Shown in pieces: positions 16,160-23,644 of a stretch of DNA of 38,631 bases. Under the pieces are notes generated by a model. That model was given only the letters and a program-made list of their open reading frames with translations, did no database searches and was not told the origin of the DNA. Position 1 is the first letter of the stretch, and each line of letters begins with the position of its first letter. Source of the stretch: Lachnospiraceae bacterium (lineage in GTDB: Bacteria > Bacillota > Clostridia > Lachnospirales > Lachnospiraceae); assembly GCA_030540075.1 (NCBI GenBank), contig JAUNWX010000006.1, positions 13,564 through 52,194 of the forward strand, read 5' to 3'. The position numbers were made by a program, and so were the translations under genes.

Positions 16160-16207
16160 GCTTTTTCGCTGAATTCGCTGAAAAATATTCGAAAAAATAT
16201 TCGAGAT

Positions 16208-16292
16208 ATTCGAAAGCCCGGGACCCGGAGGGGCGGCAACGGAGGCACCGTACTCCGAGACCGGTTCAATCTAAGCCGTGGATCCCGAATAA
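16208..16292. repeat. Palindromic element P-B (single-arm copy)
   Basis: Contains the P-family arm in reverse orientation: GGCGGCAACGGAGGCAC, then TACTCCGAGACCGG, then TTCAATCTAAGCC, nearly identical to the arm in P-A and P-C. It lies after the rep terminator and upstream of the rpoA promoter. No clear target-site duplication is seen. An AT-rich run with ATATTCGA repeats (16187-16213) precedes it. Confidence 0.7.
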
Positions 16293-16297
16293 TTATC

Positions 16298-16327
16298 AAA
16301 AAAGCGTGATTCCGGGTGGAATCACGC
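16298..16327 (-). terminator. Terminator overlapping the rep stop codon
   Basis: Minus-strand stem GCGTGATTCC/GGAATCACGC (10 bp, 4-nt loop) followed by TTTTTT. The rep TGA stop lies within the 5' arm. Confidence 0.88.
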
Positions 16328-17173
16328 GATATCTACCAGTGTGCCGCTGCTGTCGAAGTTCAGGCTCAGCTGGCCGCGGAACTGCTGATTCCGCTTTTCG
16401 ATCTTTCCGACCGTCTTGTTATAGGTCGCGAAGCGATCGAGGGTATCCTTGTTTTCGATGTATAAACGTATATATGTTATACGTTTGCCCTGCAGGCGGC
16501 CCTTGACGAGCTCGCCCTTATCGGTGATGCAGTCGTAGGAGACGGTGATATCGGTGTATTCATTGATCTCCTTGATGGCCGGAGCGAGCACGCGCTGCTT
16601 GAAGTTTCCGAAAGCAGTATAGACATCTGCCATCAGGTTCTCGCGGAGGGCATCAACCGAGATGTCGACCCAGCCCTTGTAGGCATAGGACTTCGCAAGC
16701 TCATACAGGCGCGGGGAGTACTTACTGGTCATCGCGAGGATGTTATACAGCTCGTATTCCGTAAAGTTGTTCTGGATACCGAGGAGATAGGTCTTGATTC
16801 GGCTGTCAAGAATCAGGCTGATCGTGCCCTTGCGCTCGTTGTATTCCGGCTCGTTGAACCAGCGGAGCTTGATGACACGGTTATCGATGTTTACCCAGAA
16901 GGCCTTTTCGTCGATGGAGTCGATCATGTTCCGGAAATCACGGTATACGTTCTTCGGATCGATGCCACAGAGACGTGCGAAATCGAGTGCGCGGATCTCG
17001 TATTTTTTAAACTCCTCTTCGCCCGGCTTGATCATCGTGATCACGTAGTTCACGAGCTTCTGCTCGTTGGCGGTGAGATTATACTTCGCCTTCTGGATCA
17101 GTGCGTTATCCTTTACGACCAGATAGCTGCGCTGATCGTCCATCTTCTCTTTCTGTGTTTTAAATGCTGCCAT
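16322..17173 (-). CDS. Replication initiator protein, Rep_3/RepB superfamily
   Basis: A 283-residue initiator. The N-terminal winged helix shows the hallmark 'SYLVVKDNALIQKAKYNLTANEQKLVNYVITMI' layout (residues about 16-48). 'YEIRALDFARLCGI' and 'YNILAMTSKYSPRLYELAKSY' follow (about 150-170), and a second winged-helix region holds 'LRENLMADVYTAFGNFKQRVLAPAIKEINEYTDI', as in RepE/RepA/Pi-type proteins that bind iterons. Start ATG has GAGGAAT upstream. The 1-kb region before the gene contains iterons, a DnaA box and an AT-rich stretch, which matches an iteron-controlled origin. Such proteins usually repress their own gene; the proximal iterons at 17331 and 17378 are placed for that. Confidence 0.92.
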   Translation of the reverse strand: MAAFKTQKEKMDDQRSYLVVKDNALIQKAKYNLTANEQKLVNYVITMIKPGEEEFKKYEIRALDFARLCGIDPKNVYRDFRNMIDSIDEKAFWVNIDNRVIKLRWFNEPEYNERKGTISLILDSRIKTYLLGIQNNFTEYELYNILAMTSKYSPRLYELAKSYAYKGWVDISVDALRENLMADVYTAFGNFKQRVLAPAIKEINEYTDITVSYDCITDKGELVKGRLQGKRITYIRLYIENKDTLDRFATYNKTVGKIEKRNQQFRGQLSLNFDSSGTLVDIA

Positions 17174-17330
17174 ATTCCTCGTCTCCGCGCACGATTCCCA
17201 CGATAAGTACCGGCGTTATATGCCTGTGCGTGAAATTCAGCGCACAATAGCATAACTACACGATTCTTACCCCTGCGAACGGTGCAATGATATGTCAATA
17301 TAGTAAAACGAGGAGGGGCAAAAATCAATG

Positions 17331-17393
17331 ACCGTAATTTTGTTATAATTCATCCCTCTGTTTTCCCGTCGTCTATGACCGTAAATATGTTAT
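17331..17393 (+). repeat. Two iterons upstream of rep
   Basis: ACCGTAATTTTGTTAT at 17331-17346 and ACCGTAAATATGTTAT at 17378-17393. They match the complement of the iteron consensus ATAACAAAATTACGGT (or ATAACAGATTTACGGT) and are inverted relative to the main array, as expected for sites used in initiator autoregulation. Confidence 0.85.
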
Positions 17394-17451
17394 ATCTCTT
17401 GCGGGTGGCGCTTCTGAACCTGCGATTCCCACCCACGCGCGCGCCTTGGTA

Positions 17452-17512
17452 TTTGATTTTCGTTTAATTTTTTATTTTGCTTATTTAATATTTAATATAT
17501 TTATATATATAC
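17452..17512. other. AT-rich stretch, probable DNA unwinding element
   Basis: About 60 bp almost entirely A/T (TTTAATATTTAATATATTTA type) immediately beside the DnaA box and iteron array. This is the expected position of the duplex-opening region of an iteron origin; function inferred from layout. Confidence 0.75.
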
Positions 17513-17543
17513 AAAGGGTGAAAGTACAGAATTGCGTCGTTTT

Positions 17544-17552
17544 TTATCCACA
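17544..17552 (+). other. DnaA box
   Basis: Perfect TTATCCACA, 4 bp before the first iteron of the phased array. A weaker TTATCCATT lies at 17688-17696. Confidence 0.8.
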
Positions 17553-17555
17553 AAG

Positions 17556-17634
17556 ATAACAGATTGATGGTAAGGCATAACGGATTTACGGTGAGCTGTA
17601 ACAGAAAGACGGCAGCTTCTAACAGATTTACGGT
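17556..17634 (+). repeat. Origin iteron array, four copies at exact 21-bp spacing (oriV)
   Basis: Starts at 17556 (ATAACAGATTGATGGT), 17577 (ATAACGGATTTACGGT), 17598 (GTAACAGAAAGACGGC) and 17619 (CTAACAGATTTACGGT). Each is 16 bp with 5-bp spacers, giving two helical turns per unit so that initiator molecules bind on one face. With the AT-rich stretch and DnaA box, this defines the probable origin of replication. Confidence 0.9.
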
Positions 17635-17830
17635 ATGCCCTGGTCGTCGTGCGAGGGCGGTTTTTCGACCGAATCCAGGTGTTGTGTTATCCATTTTTCA
17701 CGCGGAACGCCGGTCTGAAAAGCGAAATTTCCGCTGCAGCTTCGCCTTTTTCTGTTTCTTTTCGGACATTTCCCGGTGAAAAATCAGCAGTTTCACGATT
17801 TTCACGCGATTCTTTTGGCGTTTTTACCGT
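17635..17830. other. Spacer between the iteron clusters
   Basis: About 200 bp with no convincing gene or iteron. It includes a weak DnaA-like box (17688-17696) and TTTCACG-type short repeats around 17790-17815. Confidence 0.4.
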
Positions 17831-18146
17831 ATAACAAAATTACGGTCCACGCCTCGCTTATAACGCGATGACGGTCGAAATGTAAGAAATTCGTAAGCTT
17901 TTGCTGTCGTCATTACCGTCATTCTGTTATAAAGTCTGGCGTTGCCCGGTGACGAGATCTGTTTCGGGACAGCTTTCAGGCTGACGTTGATTTGAAAGAT
18001 AACAGATTTACGGTAGATACGCGCGGTCTTGTGGAGGCACATATTTACCGTAATTTTGTTATAAACGATGAACAGATAACAAAAAGACGGTATGGCTTGT
18101 CTTCATACCGTCTTTTTGTTATGTTTTATGACCGTAATTTTGTTAT
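17831..18146. repeat. Second iteron cluster, both orientations
   Basis: Eight 16-bp boxes. In ATAAC...CGGT orientation they start at 17831, 17860, 17999 and 18076; in ACCG...GTTAT orientation at 17915, 18047, 18107 and 18131. Spacing is irregular, unlike the origin array. The arrangement resembles the inc/copy-control loci of iteron plasmids, where extra sites titrate and handcuff the initiator. Role inferred. Confidence 0.8.
18076..18122. terminator. Inverted iteron pair forming a terminator hairpin
   Basis: Two iterons facing each other (18076-18091 and 18107-18122) extend into a perfect 19-bp stem with a 9-nt loop. On the minus strand GACGGTATG/CATACCGTC is followed by TTTTTGTTAT, so it can terminate transcription from the HEAT-like gene (stop 18203) before it enters the origin; it is symmetrical and so could also work in the other direction. 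Confidence 0.75.
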
Positions 18147-18202
18147 CTTTTCAGATCTGCTTGATTTTGTCTCAGAATTTTCGATATGCATCAGCACTTT
18201 CA

Positions 18203-19702
18203 TCAGTATTTCAGCGCTTCAAGCTGCGCTCTGATGTCGTCGCATGGCTCAGCTGCGAGGAGCTCCTGCAGTGCGGCGCGCATCGCGTCTCCCGGCTCGT
18301 AGCCGTCCTTACACCAGCTTTCGAGGACGTTCAGGGCCATCTGGCGGTTGGCATTGACCGGGCAGCGGAGGGAGCTGATGATGAGGTCCTCGCCCTCTCC
18401 TGTGCTGTCTGCGAGGTTCTGCACGAGGTAACTCAGCTGATGGTACGGGCGGTAGGCTTCGCCGATGCCCAGCTGGTCACGCGGGCCGGAGGCCATCATC
18501 GCGAGCGGCAGGTGGCGGCGGTAGATGTCGAGGAGCTTCTTCAGCGTATCACTGTCCTTCGGGAGGACATCGACGAGATCGGCGTAGACATTGAACGCGG
18601 TGTCCATCGCGTGCAGCATCTCATCGGTGCACTGGATACCCATGCGGCAGGCGGTACGGAAGCCCTGGCCCTTTGCGATGAGATCCTGTACGAAGCTGCG
18701 GATCTCGTCGGTATGGAGGATCTCCTCGGCGCGCTCGTGGAGCTTCCCGCTGCCCTGGAAGATGTTCTGGTCGAGGTAATCGCGCACGCTCAGCACGGTG
18801 TTCAGCGTCTGCTCGCTCATGCGGCAACGTCTCGCCTGGTGAAGATAGCCATCGAGGAGCTGCGTGCGGTCCGGCATCGCAGTGATGCCCTGCATGCTCG
18901 ATTCATCGAGGAGACCGTCCAGGATGGCGCTGGCAAGCACGAAATCGTCGTCATTAAAGGCCGGATTCGTGAGGACGGTCGCGAGGCGGATCTTATCGGC
19001 CACGGTGCGCGCGGAATAGGCGGCGCCGATCGTGTTGTGGACGCCCTCATGGAAGAGCCAGTTCTTCACGCGGCCGCTCTTCGCCTCCAGATGCTCGACG
19101 GCGTGGATGCGGCCCCAGCCGTGCAGCTGCTGTCCGAAGCGGAGGATCTCCTCTTCGGCGTCCTGCCAGCTTTCCGCGACATGGATCGCGAAGAGCGTGA
19201 ACTCGTCGGAGAGCGCCAGCGTGCGGACCGCGTCCTTCACCGCGTCGTTGTCGTCGGTGTCGAGCATCGAGAACAGCACGAGGGCGAGCTTGACACACTC
19301 GCAGCTTTCCGTCGTCACGAGCAGATTTGCAGCCAATGCAAACAGCCCGTCTGCATTGACCTCATCCGTATGGTCGTTCGTCCACTGAAGAAGTGGGGCT
19401 TCGAGCGGAAGCATGCGGTGGCCCGTGGACGGCGCGAAATACGCTTCGATGGCCGCCTGGATGCTCTCGGTGTCGCCCATGGAGGTCGAGCTCAGCAGAT
19501 CGGCGAGCGGCGTACAGTCGGCCTCCTCGGACGGTCCGTGGAACAGCGCGATGCCGTCCAGCGCACCATCGACGAGCTGCATATCGGAGAGTGCGCTGCG
19601 GGAGCTGCTCGCCTCCGCCGGTGTGCGGCCCGGCAGCCTGAAATCCGCCGGCAACGTGCCGGACGGTGTCAGATGATCACAGATATATTCGTAGATAGAC
19701 AT
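18203..19702 (-). CDS. Uncharacterised HEAT/ARM-like helical protein
   Basis: A 499-residue acidic, almost entirely helical protein with no membrane segment or signal peptide. I do not recognise a named family. Repeated helix pairs such as 'DAVKDAVRTLALSDEFTLFAIHVAESWQD', 'KIRLATVLTNPAFNDDDFVLASAILDGLL' and 'NANRQMALNVLESW' suggest a HEAT/ARM-like solenoid, a protein-interaction scaffold. ATG at 19702 is chosen for its AAAGGAA ribosome site; the frame stays open upstream only because it crosses structured repeat L-1. It ends next to the iteron hairpin terminator. Confidence 0.7.
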   Translation of the reverse strand: MSIYEYICDHLTPSGTLPADFRLPGRTPAEASSSRSALSDMQLVDGALDGIALFHGPSEEADCTPLADLLSSTSMGDTESIQAAIEAYFAPSTGHRMLPLEAPLLQWTNDHTDEVNADGLFALAANLLVTTESCECVKLALVLFSMLDTDDNDAVKDAVRTLALSDEFTLFAIHVAESWQDAEEEILRFGQQLHGWGRIHAVEHLEAKSGRVKNWLFHEGVHNTIGAAYSARTVADKIRLATVLTNPAFNDDDFVLASAILDGLLDESSMQGITAMPDRTQLLDGYLHQARRCRMSEQTLNTVLSVRDYLDQNIFQGSGKLHERAEEILHTDEIRSFVQDLIAKGQGFRTACRMGIQCTDEMLHAMDTAFNVYADLVDVLPKDSDTLKKLLDIYRRHLPLAMMASGPRDQLGIGEAYRPYHQLSYLVQNLADSTGEGEDLIISSLRCPVNANRQMALNVLESWCKDGYEPGDAMRAALQELLAAEPCDDIRAQLEALKY

Positions 19703-19745
19703 AATTTCCTTTCTTTCAGCTACTAGCGACAAAACGGGCATAGAT

Positions 19746-19885
19746 GCTTTGCCTGCGGCAAAGCTTTGAATACGCTCGCCGCTAAGGCCTCCCAAGGGAA
19801 ATCAAAGATATTCCCTTGGGAGCTGTATCTCGCCGCCCGGGGGCATCCACGAGCCTCTCCGCGCTACGCGCGGCCCTCTCATGGA
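19746..19885 (-). ncRNA. Structured repeat L-1 (candidate leader RNA)
   Basis: A 140-bp element about 75% identical by eye to L-2 at 30475. It folds as a series of stems on the minus strand: ATCCATGAG/CTCGTGGAT enclosing CCGCGC-GTA-GCGCGG, a CTCCCAAGGGAA/TTCCCTTGGGAG stem, an ATAC/GTAT helix and a GCTTTGCC/GGCAAAGC hairpin. Conserved single-stranded segments include two GCGGCGAG boxes. It starts directly after the stop of the small basic protein and ends about 44 nt before the HEAT-like start codon, so it is placed as an intercistronic or leader RNA. Whether it is an RNA regulator or a mobile repeat is open. Confidence 0.55.
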
Positions 19886-20278
19886 TCAGTACCCAAAGTG
19901 CTCGCGCTGTGTGTCGGCGTCGAAAACCTTATGGTAGGCTTCGCTGCCCTGGTAGAGGATGCGGACGAGCGTCCACTCGACGGCCTTGATGGTGACGGTG
20001 TCGCCGACCTTTTTCTTACAGAACGGGTGACTCGCGAGGTTCACGCGGGTCGTGATCTCCTGCTTTCCGTCGGAGATGATGACGTAGTCGCCCGGCTGCG
20101 CACCGGTGCGGCCCTGGAGCTTCGTCTGGTAATATGGCTTCGCGGTCGCTGCGCCACTGCTCTTCCGCGGGCTGCTGAAGCCGTTTGCGGAGGCCGGTCT
20201 GCCGCTCTTTCCCTGGCCGCGCTTCGCGGCTGCGCCGGACTTTTTCGGCTGACCGGAGCGTTTTCTGAAATCGTTCAT
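19886..20278 (-). CDS. Small protein with basic disordered N-terminus
   Basis: 130 residues. The first 50 are rich in Lys, Arg, Gly, Ser and Ala ('RKRSGQPKKSGAAAKRGQGK'), likely disordered and nucleic-acid binding. The C-terminal 75 form a compact beta-rich domain ('GDYVIISDGKQEITTRVNL', 'KKKVGDTVTIKAVEWTLVRIL'). The KKVGDTV segment recalls the C-terminal FKBP-like domain of GreA/GreB elongation factors, but the match is short and I treat it as a hint only. ATG at 20278 has AAAGGA at 9-nt spacing. It is upstream of the HEAT-like gene, with L-1 between. Confidence 0.7.
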   Translation of the reverse strand: MNDFRKRSGQPKKSGAAAKRGQGKSGRPASANGFSSPRKSSGAATAKPYYQTKLQGRTGAQPGDYVIISDGKQEITTRVNLASHPFCKKKVGDTVTIKAVEWTLVRILYQGSEAYHKVFDADTQREHFGY

Positions 20279-20287
20279 AAATATCAT

Positions 20288-20426
20288 CCTTTCTGCTGTT
20301 GCAGGTACCAGATCGTCATTGCGGAGTCTTGTACCTGACAGCGAAGCTGTCTCTATCGTGCAATGGCGATGTACGACTGCATGCCGTGTTTGAAGCTGCC
20401 GTCGTTATGGCTTTATACATTTAGAT
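20288..20426. other. Leader of the small basic protein gene with nested inverted repeats
   Basis: No gene seen. Inverted repeats CAGGTAC/GTACCTG (about 20300-20338), ATCGTCATTGC/GCAATGGCGAT and ACAGC-GA-AGCTGT suggest a folded leader. Confidence 0.35.
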
Positions 20427-20442
20427 ACCGTAAATCTGTTAT
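20427..20442 (-). repeat. Isolated iteron-like box
   Basis: ACCGTAAATCTGTTAT, equivalent to ATAACAGATTTACGGT on the minus strand, an exact match to the iteron at 17999 although 2.3 kb from the origin clusters. It follows the terminator of the sigma-factor gene. Confidence 0.75.
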
Positions 20443-20471
20443 ATGTTGCGGGCTTTTGACCGCCTGGTGTG

Positions 20472-20510
20472 AAAAAACCGGGCTTTCTGCCATTATAACA
20501 GAAAGTCCGG
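20472..20510 (-). terminator. Terminator of the SigA-like gene
   Basis: Minus-strand stem CCGGACTTTCTG/CAGAAAGCCCGG (12 bp, one wobble, 9-nt loop) followed by TTTTTTC, starting 9 nt after the gene. Confidence 0.9.
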
Positions 20511-20518
20511 TTCGTGAA

Positions 20519-21661
20519 TCAGTTATTCTCCAGGAAGCCTTCCAGCTCGCGCTTGTACTTCGGATTCTGCAGCTTACGGAGTGCCTTGTTCTCGATCTGA
20601 CGGATACGCTCACGAGTGACGTGGTACATGGTACCGATCTCCTCGAGGGTACGCTCACGTCCATCGACGAGACCGTAACGCATCTCCAGGACCTCGCGCT
20701 CACGCTCCGAGAGGTTACAGAGGATCTTCTCGACCTGTTCCTTCATCATCACGTTCGTCACGTTCTGCTCCGGAGAGATGATCTTCTCGTCGGCGATGAA
20801 GGAGCCGAGATCGGAATCCTCGTCCTCACCGACCTTACTGTCGAGGGAAGCAGGACCTGCGTCGTAATTGACGACCTCCTGTACACGCTCCTCCGGGATG
20901 TTCAGGTACTCGGCGATATCCGCGGTCGTCGGCTCGTGACCGAGGGTCAGGGCCAGCTGACGGGAAGTCTTTTTGATCTTGTTGATGAGCTCAACCATGT
21001 GGACCGGCACACGGATGGTTCTCGACTGATCGGCGAGGGCACGTGCGATCGCCTGACGGATCCACCAGGTCGCGTAGGTGGAAAGCTTGAAGCCACGCTC
21101 CGGCTCGAACTTCTCGACACCACGCATGAGGCCCATGTTGCCCTCCTGGATGAGATCCAGGAAGCTCATGCCACGTCCGGTGAAGCGCTTCGCGATGGAA
21201 ACGACCAGACGGAGGTTGCACTCGATGAGGCGCTGACGCGCGTACATATCGCCGTTCTTGCAGCGATTCGCGAGGTCGAGCTCCTCCTCCGGCGTCAGCA
21301 GCGGATAGCTTCCGATTTCCTTCAGATAGATACGAACCGGATCATCGGCGGATACATTCTCGAGGTTGGCGAGTGCTTCCATATCGAGGGTTCGTGCTTC
21401 CCGATCCTCCTCGGACAGCTCCTCATCCTCGAGATCCTCATCGCTGGCATCATCGTCCTCGTCGACGGCCACCTGCGTAAGCTCCTCGGACAGCTCCAGC
21501 TCGCTCTCCATCTCAGCTTCGTTCTCGAGTTCGTCGCTGTATGCATCCTCCAGCATCTGCTCCGTCTCCTGCTTGATCACCGTACTGGAGCCATCGCGTC
21601 CATTGATTTTGATGATGAGATTCTTGTTACCTTTTGTGTTCTGTGTATTAATTTTAGCCAT
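20519..21661 (-). CDS. RNA polymerase sigma factor, RpoD/SigA type
   Basis: A 380-residue group 1/2 sigma-70 factor. Residues 1-105 are unusual: a basic start, then a strongly Asp/Glu-rich stretch (about 44-90), in place of a standard region 1.1. Then come region 1.2 ('[11 protein letters not shown]', 107), region 2 ('[21 protein letters not shown]' and '[16 protein letters not shown]', 149-207), region 3 ('[15 protein letters not shown]'), and region 4 with '[15 protein letters not shown]' and the HTH '[20 protein letters not shown]' (338-357). -10 and -35 recognition residues look intact, so it should read housekeeping-like promoters. It is not next to dnaG, so it may be a second rpoD. ATG 21661 has a weak CAGG ribosome site; a longer frame lacks one. 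Confidence 0.92.
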   Translation of the reverse strand: MAKINTQNTKGNKNLIIKINGRDGSSTVIKQETEQMLEDAYSDELENEAEMESELELSEELTQVAVDEDDDASDEDLEDEELSEEDREARTLDMEALANLENVSADDPVRIYLKEIGSYPLLTPEEELDLANRCKNGDMYARQRLIECNLRLVVSIAKRFTGRGMSFLDLIQEGNMGLMRGVEKFEPERGFKLSTYATWWIRQAIARALADQSRTIRVPVHMVELINKIKKTSRQLALTLGHEPTTADIAEYLNIPEERVQEVVNYDAGPASLDSKVGEDEDSDLGSFIADEKIISPEQNVTNVMMKEQVEKILCNLSEREREVLEMRYGLVDGRERTLEEIGTMYHVTRERIRQIENKALRKLQNPKYKRELEGFLENN

Positions 21662-21765
21662 TGAATAACCTGAAACGATAAAGACGACCGGAGTCGTGTG
21701 AACTATATTGCTACAGATCATCTGCAGCGCAGATGAACATGCTGATATTTTTAGACAGCCTTGCT

Positions 21766-21794
21766 ATTTTATGAGGAAAGAGAAATCTTTACAA
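21766..21794 (-). promoter_or_regulatory. Promoter of the SigA-like gene
   Basis: Minus strand TTGTAA (21789-21794) and TAAAAT (21766-21771) with a 17-nt spacer, leaving a leader of about 100 nt. The leader has a CATCTGC-GCT-GCAGATG hairpin (about 21719-21735) and a small CGACTCCGGTCG stem. Confidence 0.6.
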
Positions 21795-21842
21795 GACAGT
21801 TTGGAATAAAGAACATAAAAATGATTTTATGTATAGGATAAG

Positions 21843-21909
21843 TTTTTTTATTGCTTTGATTTTCGAAGAAAATCAAAGCAATAAAAAAACCCGGGAAGCA
21901 ACCGGGTTT
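21843..21909 (-). terminator. Tandem terminator hairpins after the MBL hydrolase gene
   Basis: Two hairpins in a row on the minus strand. First AAACCCGG/CCGGGTTT (21887-21909) running into TTTTTTTATTG, then a perfect 22-bp inverted repeat with a 3-nt loop (21843-21889), flanked by T7 and A7 tracts so it can act in both directions. They insulate the sigma-factor promoter. Confidence 0.8.
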
Positions 21910-22128
21910 AATTATAAAGGATTTAGTTTTAAAAAAGGATTGTGCCTGATGTCTTTCTCAAGCATCTTTATCATAACGGAATCTGTTCCGGAGTGCTTGA
22001 AGAAAAGCGAAATGTCTCATTATGAAATTCTTAAGATGCTTCTTTACTCTTTTCTTAAGTGTTCTGAAAGACCTCGATCGTGGCTTTTCAGAGCTGCTTC
22101 GGCATAGCTTTTCATACAGGAATCAGGT
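21910..22128. other. Long 3' region of the MBL hydrolase transcript
   Basis: No gene supported; an open plus-strand frame begins inside the terminators and has no ribosome site. Inverted repeats AAGCATCTT/AAGATGCTT (about 21965 and 22033) and CTGAAA/TTTCAG near 22064-22092 suggest a folded 3' UTR. Confidence 0.4.
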
Positions 22129-22806
22129 TTATGCGTAGCGCTCCATACGGATCTCGACGTGCACCATCGGTGCGGATTTCGCGACGGCCTGGCGGAAAAC
22201 CTCCTCGTCCCCCGGCTCTCCGGCGACGGAGCCGTAGTGCGTCGGGATGACGAGCTGCGGGCGCAGGATGACGGCCAGGGTAGCCGCTTCATGTGCGTTC
22301 ATGGTATAAGTGCCGCCGATCGGAAGCAGTGCGACATCGCAGCGTACCGCCTCGGCTTCCGGCGTGATGTCGGTGTCGCCGGCGATATAGATACGGCGTG
22401 TGCCGTCGTCGAGCAGATAGCCGATCCACTGCTGCGCCGCCGGGTGGAAGCGCTTCTCCGGATTATAGGCCGGGATGGCGCTGATCTTTATGCCACGAAA
22501 ATCCAGGCTCTCGTTCCATGCGAGAAAATGCTCATGCGCATCGTCGATACCGGAATCTGCGGTCGCCCCGCGCATCGAGGCCGGATAGACCGCTTCGCTG
22601 CTGCTCTTCCGTACCTTCGCGATGTCCTCGACCGAATAGTGGTCATAGTGCGCATGCGTTACGAGGATGAGGTCGGCATCTGCTGTGGTTTCCACGAGGT
22701 GAAACGGGTCACAGTAGATCACGACATCCTTATGATGCTCGTCCTTCAGCACGAGCCGGATCGCGGCATGGGTTAAAACACGAATGTCTTCACGTAACTG
22801 CTTCAT
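22129..22806 (-). CDS. MBL-fold metal-dependent hydrolase (UlaG/UPF0173-like)
   Basis: A 225-residue metallo-beta-lactamase-fold protein. It has 'VTHAHYDHYSVEDI' (HxHxDH) near residue 60, 'IAGDTDITPE' (metal Asp) near 150 and 'VIPTHYGSVAGEPGD' (last His) near 195. This compact form without inserts resembles UPF0173 and L-ascorbate-6-phosphate lactonase (UlaG)-type hydrolases; substrate unknown. ATG at 22806 has AAGGAG 7 nt upstream, while a longer in-frame start at 22833 lacks one. Confidence 0.88.
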   Translation of the reverse strand: MKQLREDIRVLTHAAIRLVLKDEHHKDVVIYCDPFHLVETTADADLILVTHAHYDHYSVEDIAKVRKSSSEAVYPASMRGATADSGIDDAHEHFLAWNESLDFRGIKISAIPAYNPEKRFHPAAQQWIGYLLDDGTRRIYIAGDTDITPEAEAVRCDVALLPIGGTYTMNAHEAATLAVILRPQLVIPTHYGSVAGEPGDEEVFRQAVAKSAPMVHVEIRMERYA

Positions 22807-22897
22807 ACATACTCCTTCCCGGATGGTATACAACCATCCATCCTGGAACGCCCCTTTATATTCTGTTTTCTATCCCCTTTTGCTGCTTCCGTGAAGC

Positions 22898-23014
22898 GCC
22901 ATGAACAGAAGCAGACTCGATACGTGCCCGGCACGCATCTGATTAGCTTCTATTTTATGCGTTTTCGCGCAGTGCCGCAAGTAAAAGCAGGCTCGATACG
23001 TGTACCGCGCGGAT
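22898..23014. repeat. Duplicated 3' end of the HAD-like gene
   Basis: A segment of about 40 bp at the end of the HAD-like gene (about 22976-23014, containing AGGCTCGATACGTGTACC) recurs imperfectly just after the stop (about 22898-22938, containing AGACTCGATACGTGCCCGG). The second copy would encode a similar 'HVSSLLL' peptide but is in another frame, so it is a degenerate tail duplication. Confidence 0.5.
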
Positions 23015-23482
23015 ACCGGCGAGCTGCAGCTTATCGAGGACGCCCGCACTGTCATCGATGAAGAGATGCGGTGTAGCGAGTCCCTGATGGTTGTTTTCCA
23101 GCGCTTCCCGCACGGCCTCCGCCTTCACATCGCTCCGTGTAAACAGGATATGGTCCGCCGGGAACAGACCCGGATACCAGCGCCTGAGAAACGCGAGCTT
23201 CTGTTGGTCCTGCGCCTCGGTGCCGGACTGACTCACCACATAGTTCAGTGCCGGGGTCGTATACTTCTCGATGTATTCCTTTATAAAGGCAGGAGCAGCT
23301 GCGTACTGATAGAGGTCATGGGTCTCCATGAAGTCGTCAAACGCATCGTCCGGTACCGCATTGATACCATCCGCCCCATAGGCATACACCGACAGCACCC
23401 CATCGATATCGAAAAAACGGACCAGATCCCGCTGCTTCAGAAGCGCGGTATCGAGGCCCAGCTGATAATTCGGATCAAACAT
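22955..23482 (-). CDS. HAD-superfamily-like hydrolase
   Basis: 175 residues. Motif I is 'RFFDIDGVLSVYAYG' (DxD) near residue 22, a conserved Lys appears in 'SDVKAEAV' near 130, and the acidic motif IV is 'LFIDDSAGVLDKLQLAGIRAVHVSS' near 145. The layout fits a small haloacid-dehalogenase-type phosphatase; substrate not inferable. ATG at 23482 is supported by GGAG at about 9-nt spacing; the frame runs further upstream without a signal. It lies between the MBL hydrolase and an unknown 187-aa gene. Confidence 0.75.
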   Translation of the reverse strand: MFDPNYQLGLDTALLKQRDLVRFFDIDGVLSVYAYGADGINAVPDDAFDDFMETHDLYQYAAAPAFIKEYIEKYTTPALNYVVSQSGTEAQDQQKLAFLRRWYPGLFPADHILFTRSDVKAEAVREALENNHQGLATPHLFIDDSAGVLDKLQLAGIRAVHVSSLLLLAALRENA

Positions 23483-23544
23483 ACCTATCTCCGTTCTTAA
23501 CATTTCAGGCCCGGAATCATCGATTTCCCGGGCTTGATGTAAAT

Positions 23545-23560
23545 ACCGTTTTTTTGTTAT
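23545..23560 (-). repeat. Isolated iteron-like box
   Basis: ACCGTTTTTTTGTTAT, close to the origin box at 18107 (ACCGTCTTTTTGTTAT). It is located in the gap between the 187-aa gene (3' end) and the HAD-like gene. Confidence 0.65.
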
Positions 23561-23644
23561 ATGTCCGCAACGACGCATCCGGATCCAGCGCATCCTCGCA
23601 CCCAGGGCGCGGATAAACGACCAGCCAGACCATCGCCGGACAGA

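Noticed and set aside
18092-19726. 544-codon plus-strand frame opposite the HEAT-like gene
   Set aside because: The minus-strand frame has a proper ribosome site and a terminator; the plus frame starts inside the iteron hairpin and has none.
21829-22107. 92-codon plus-strand frame
   Set aside because: Its first third is the two terminator hairpins and no ribosome site precedes any start codon.
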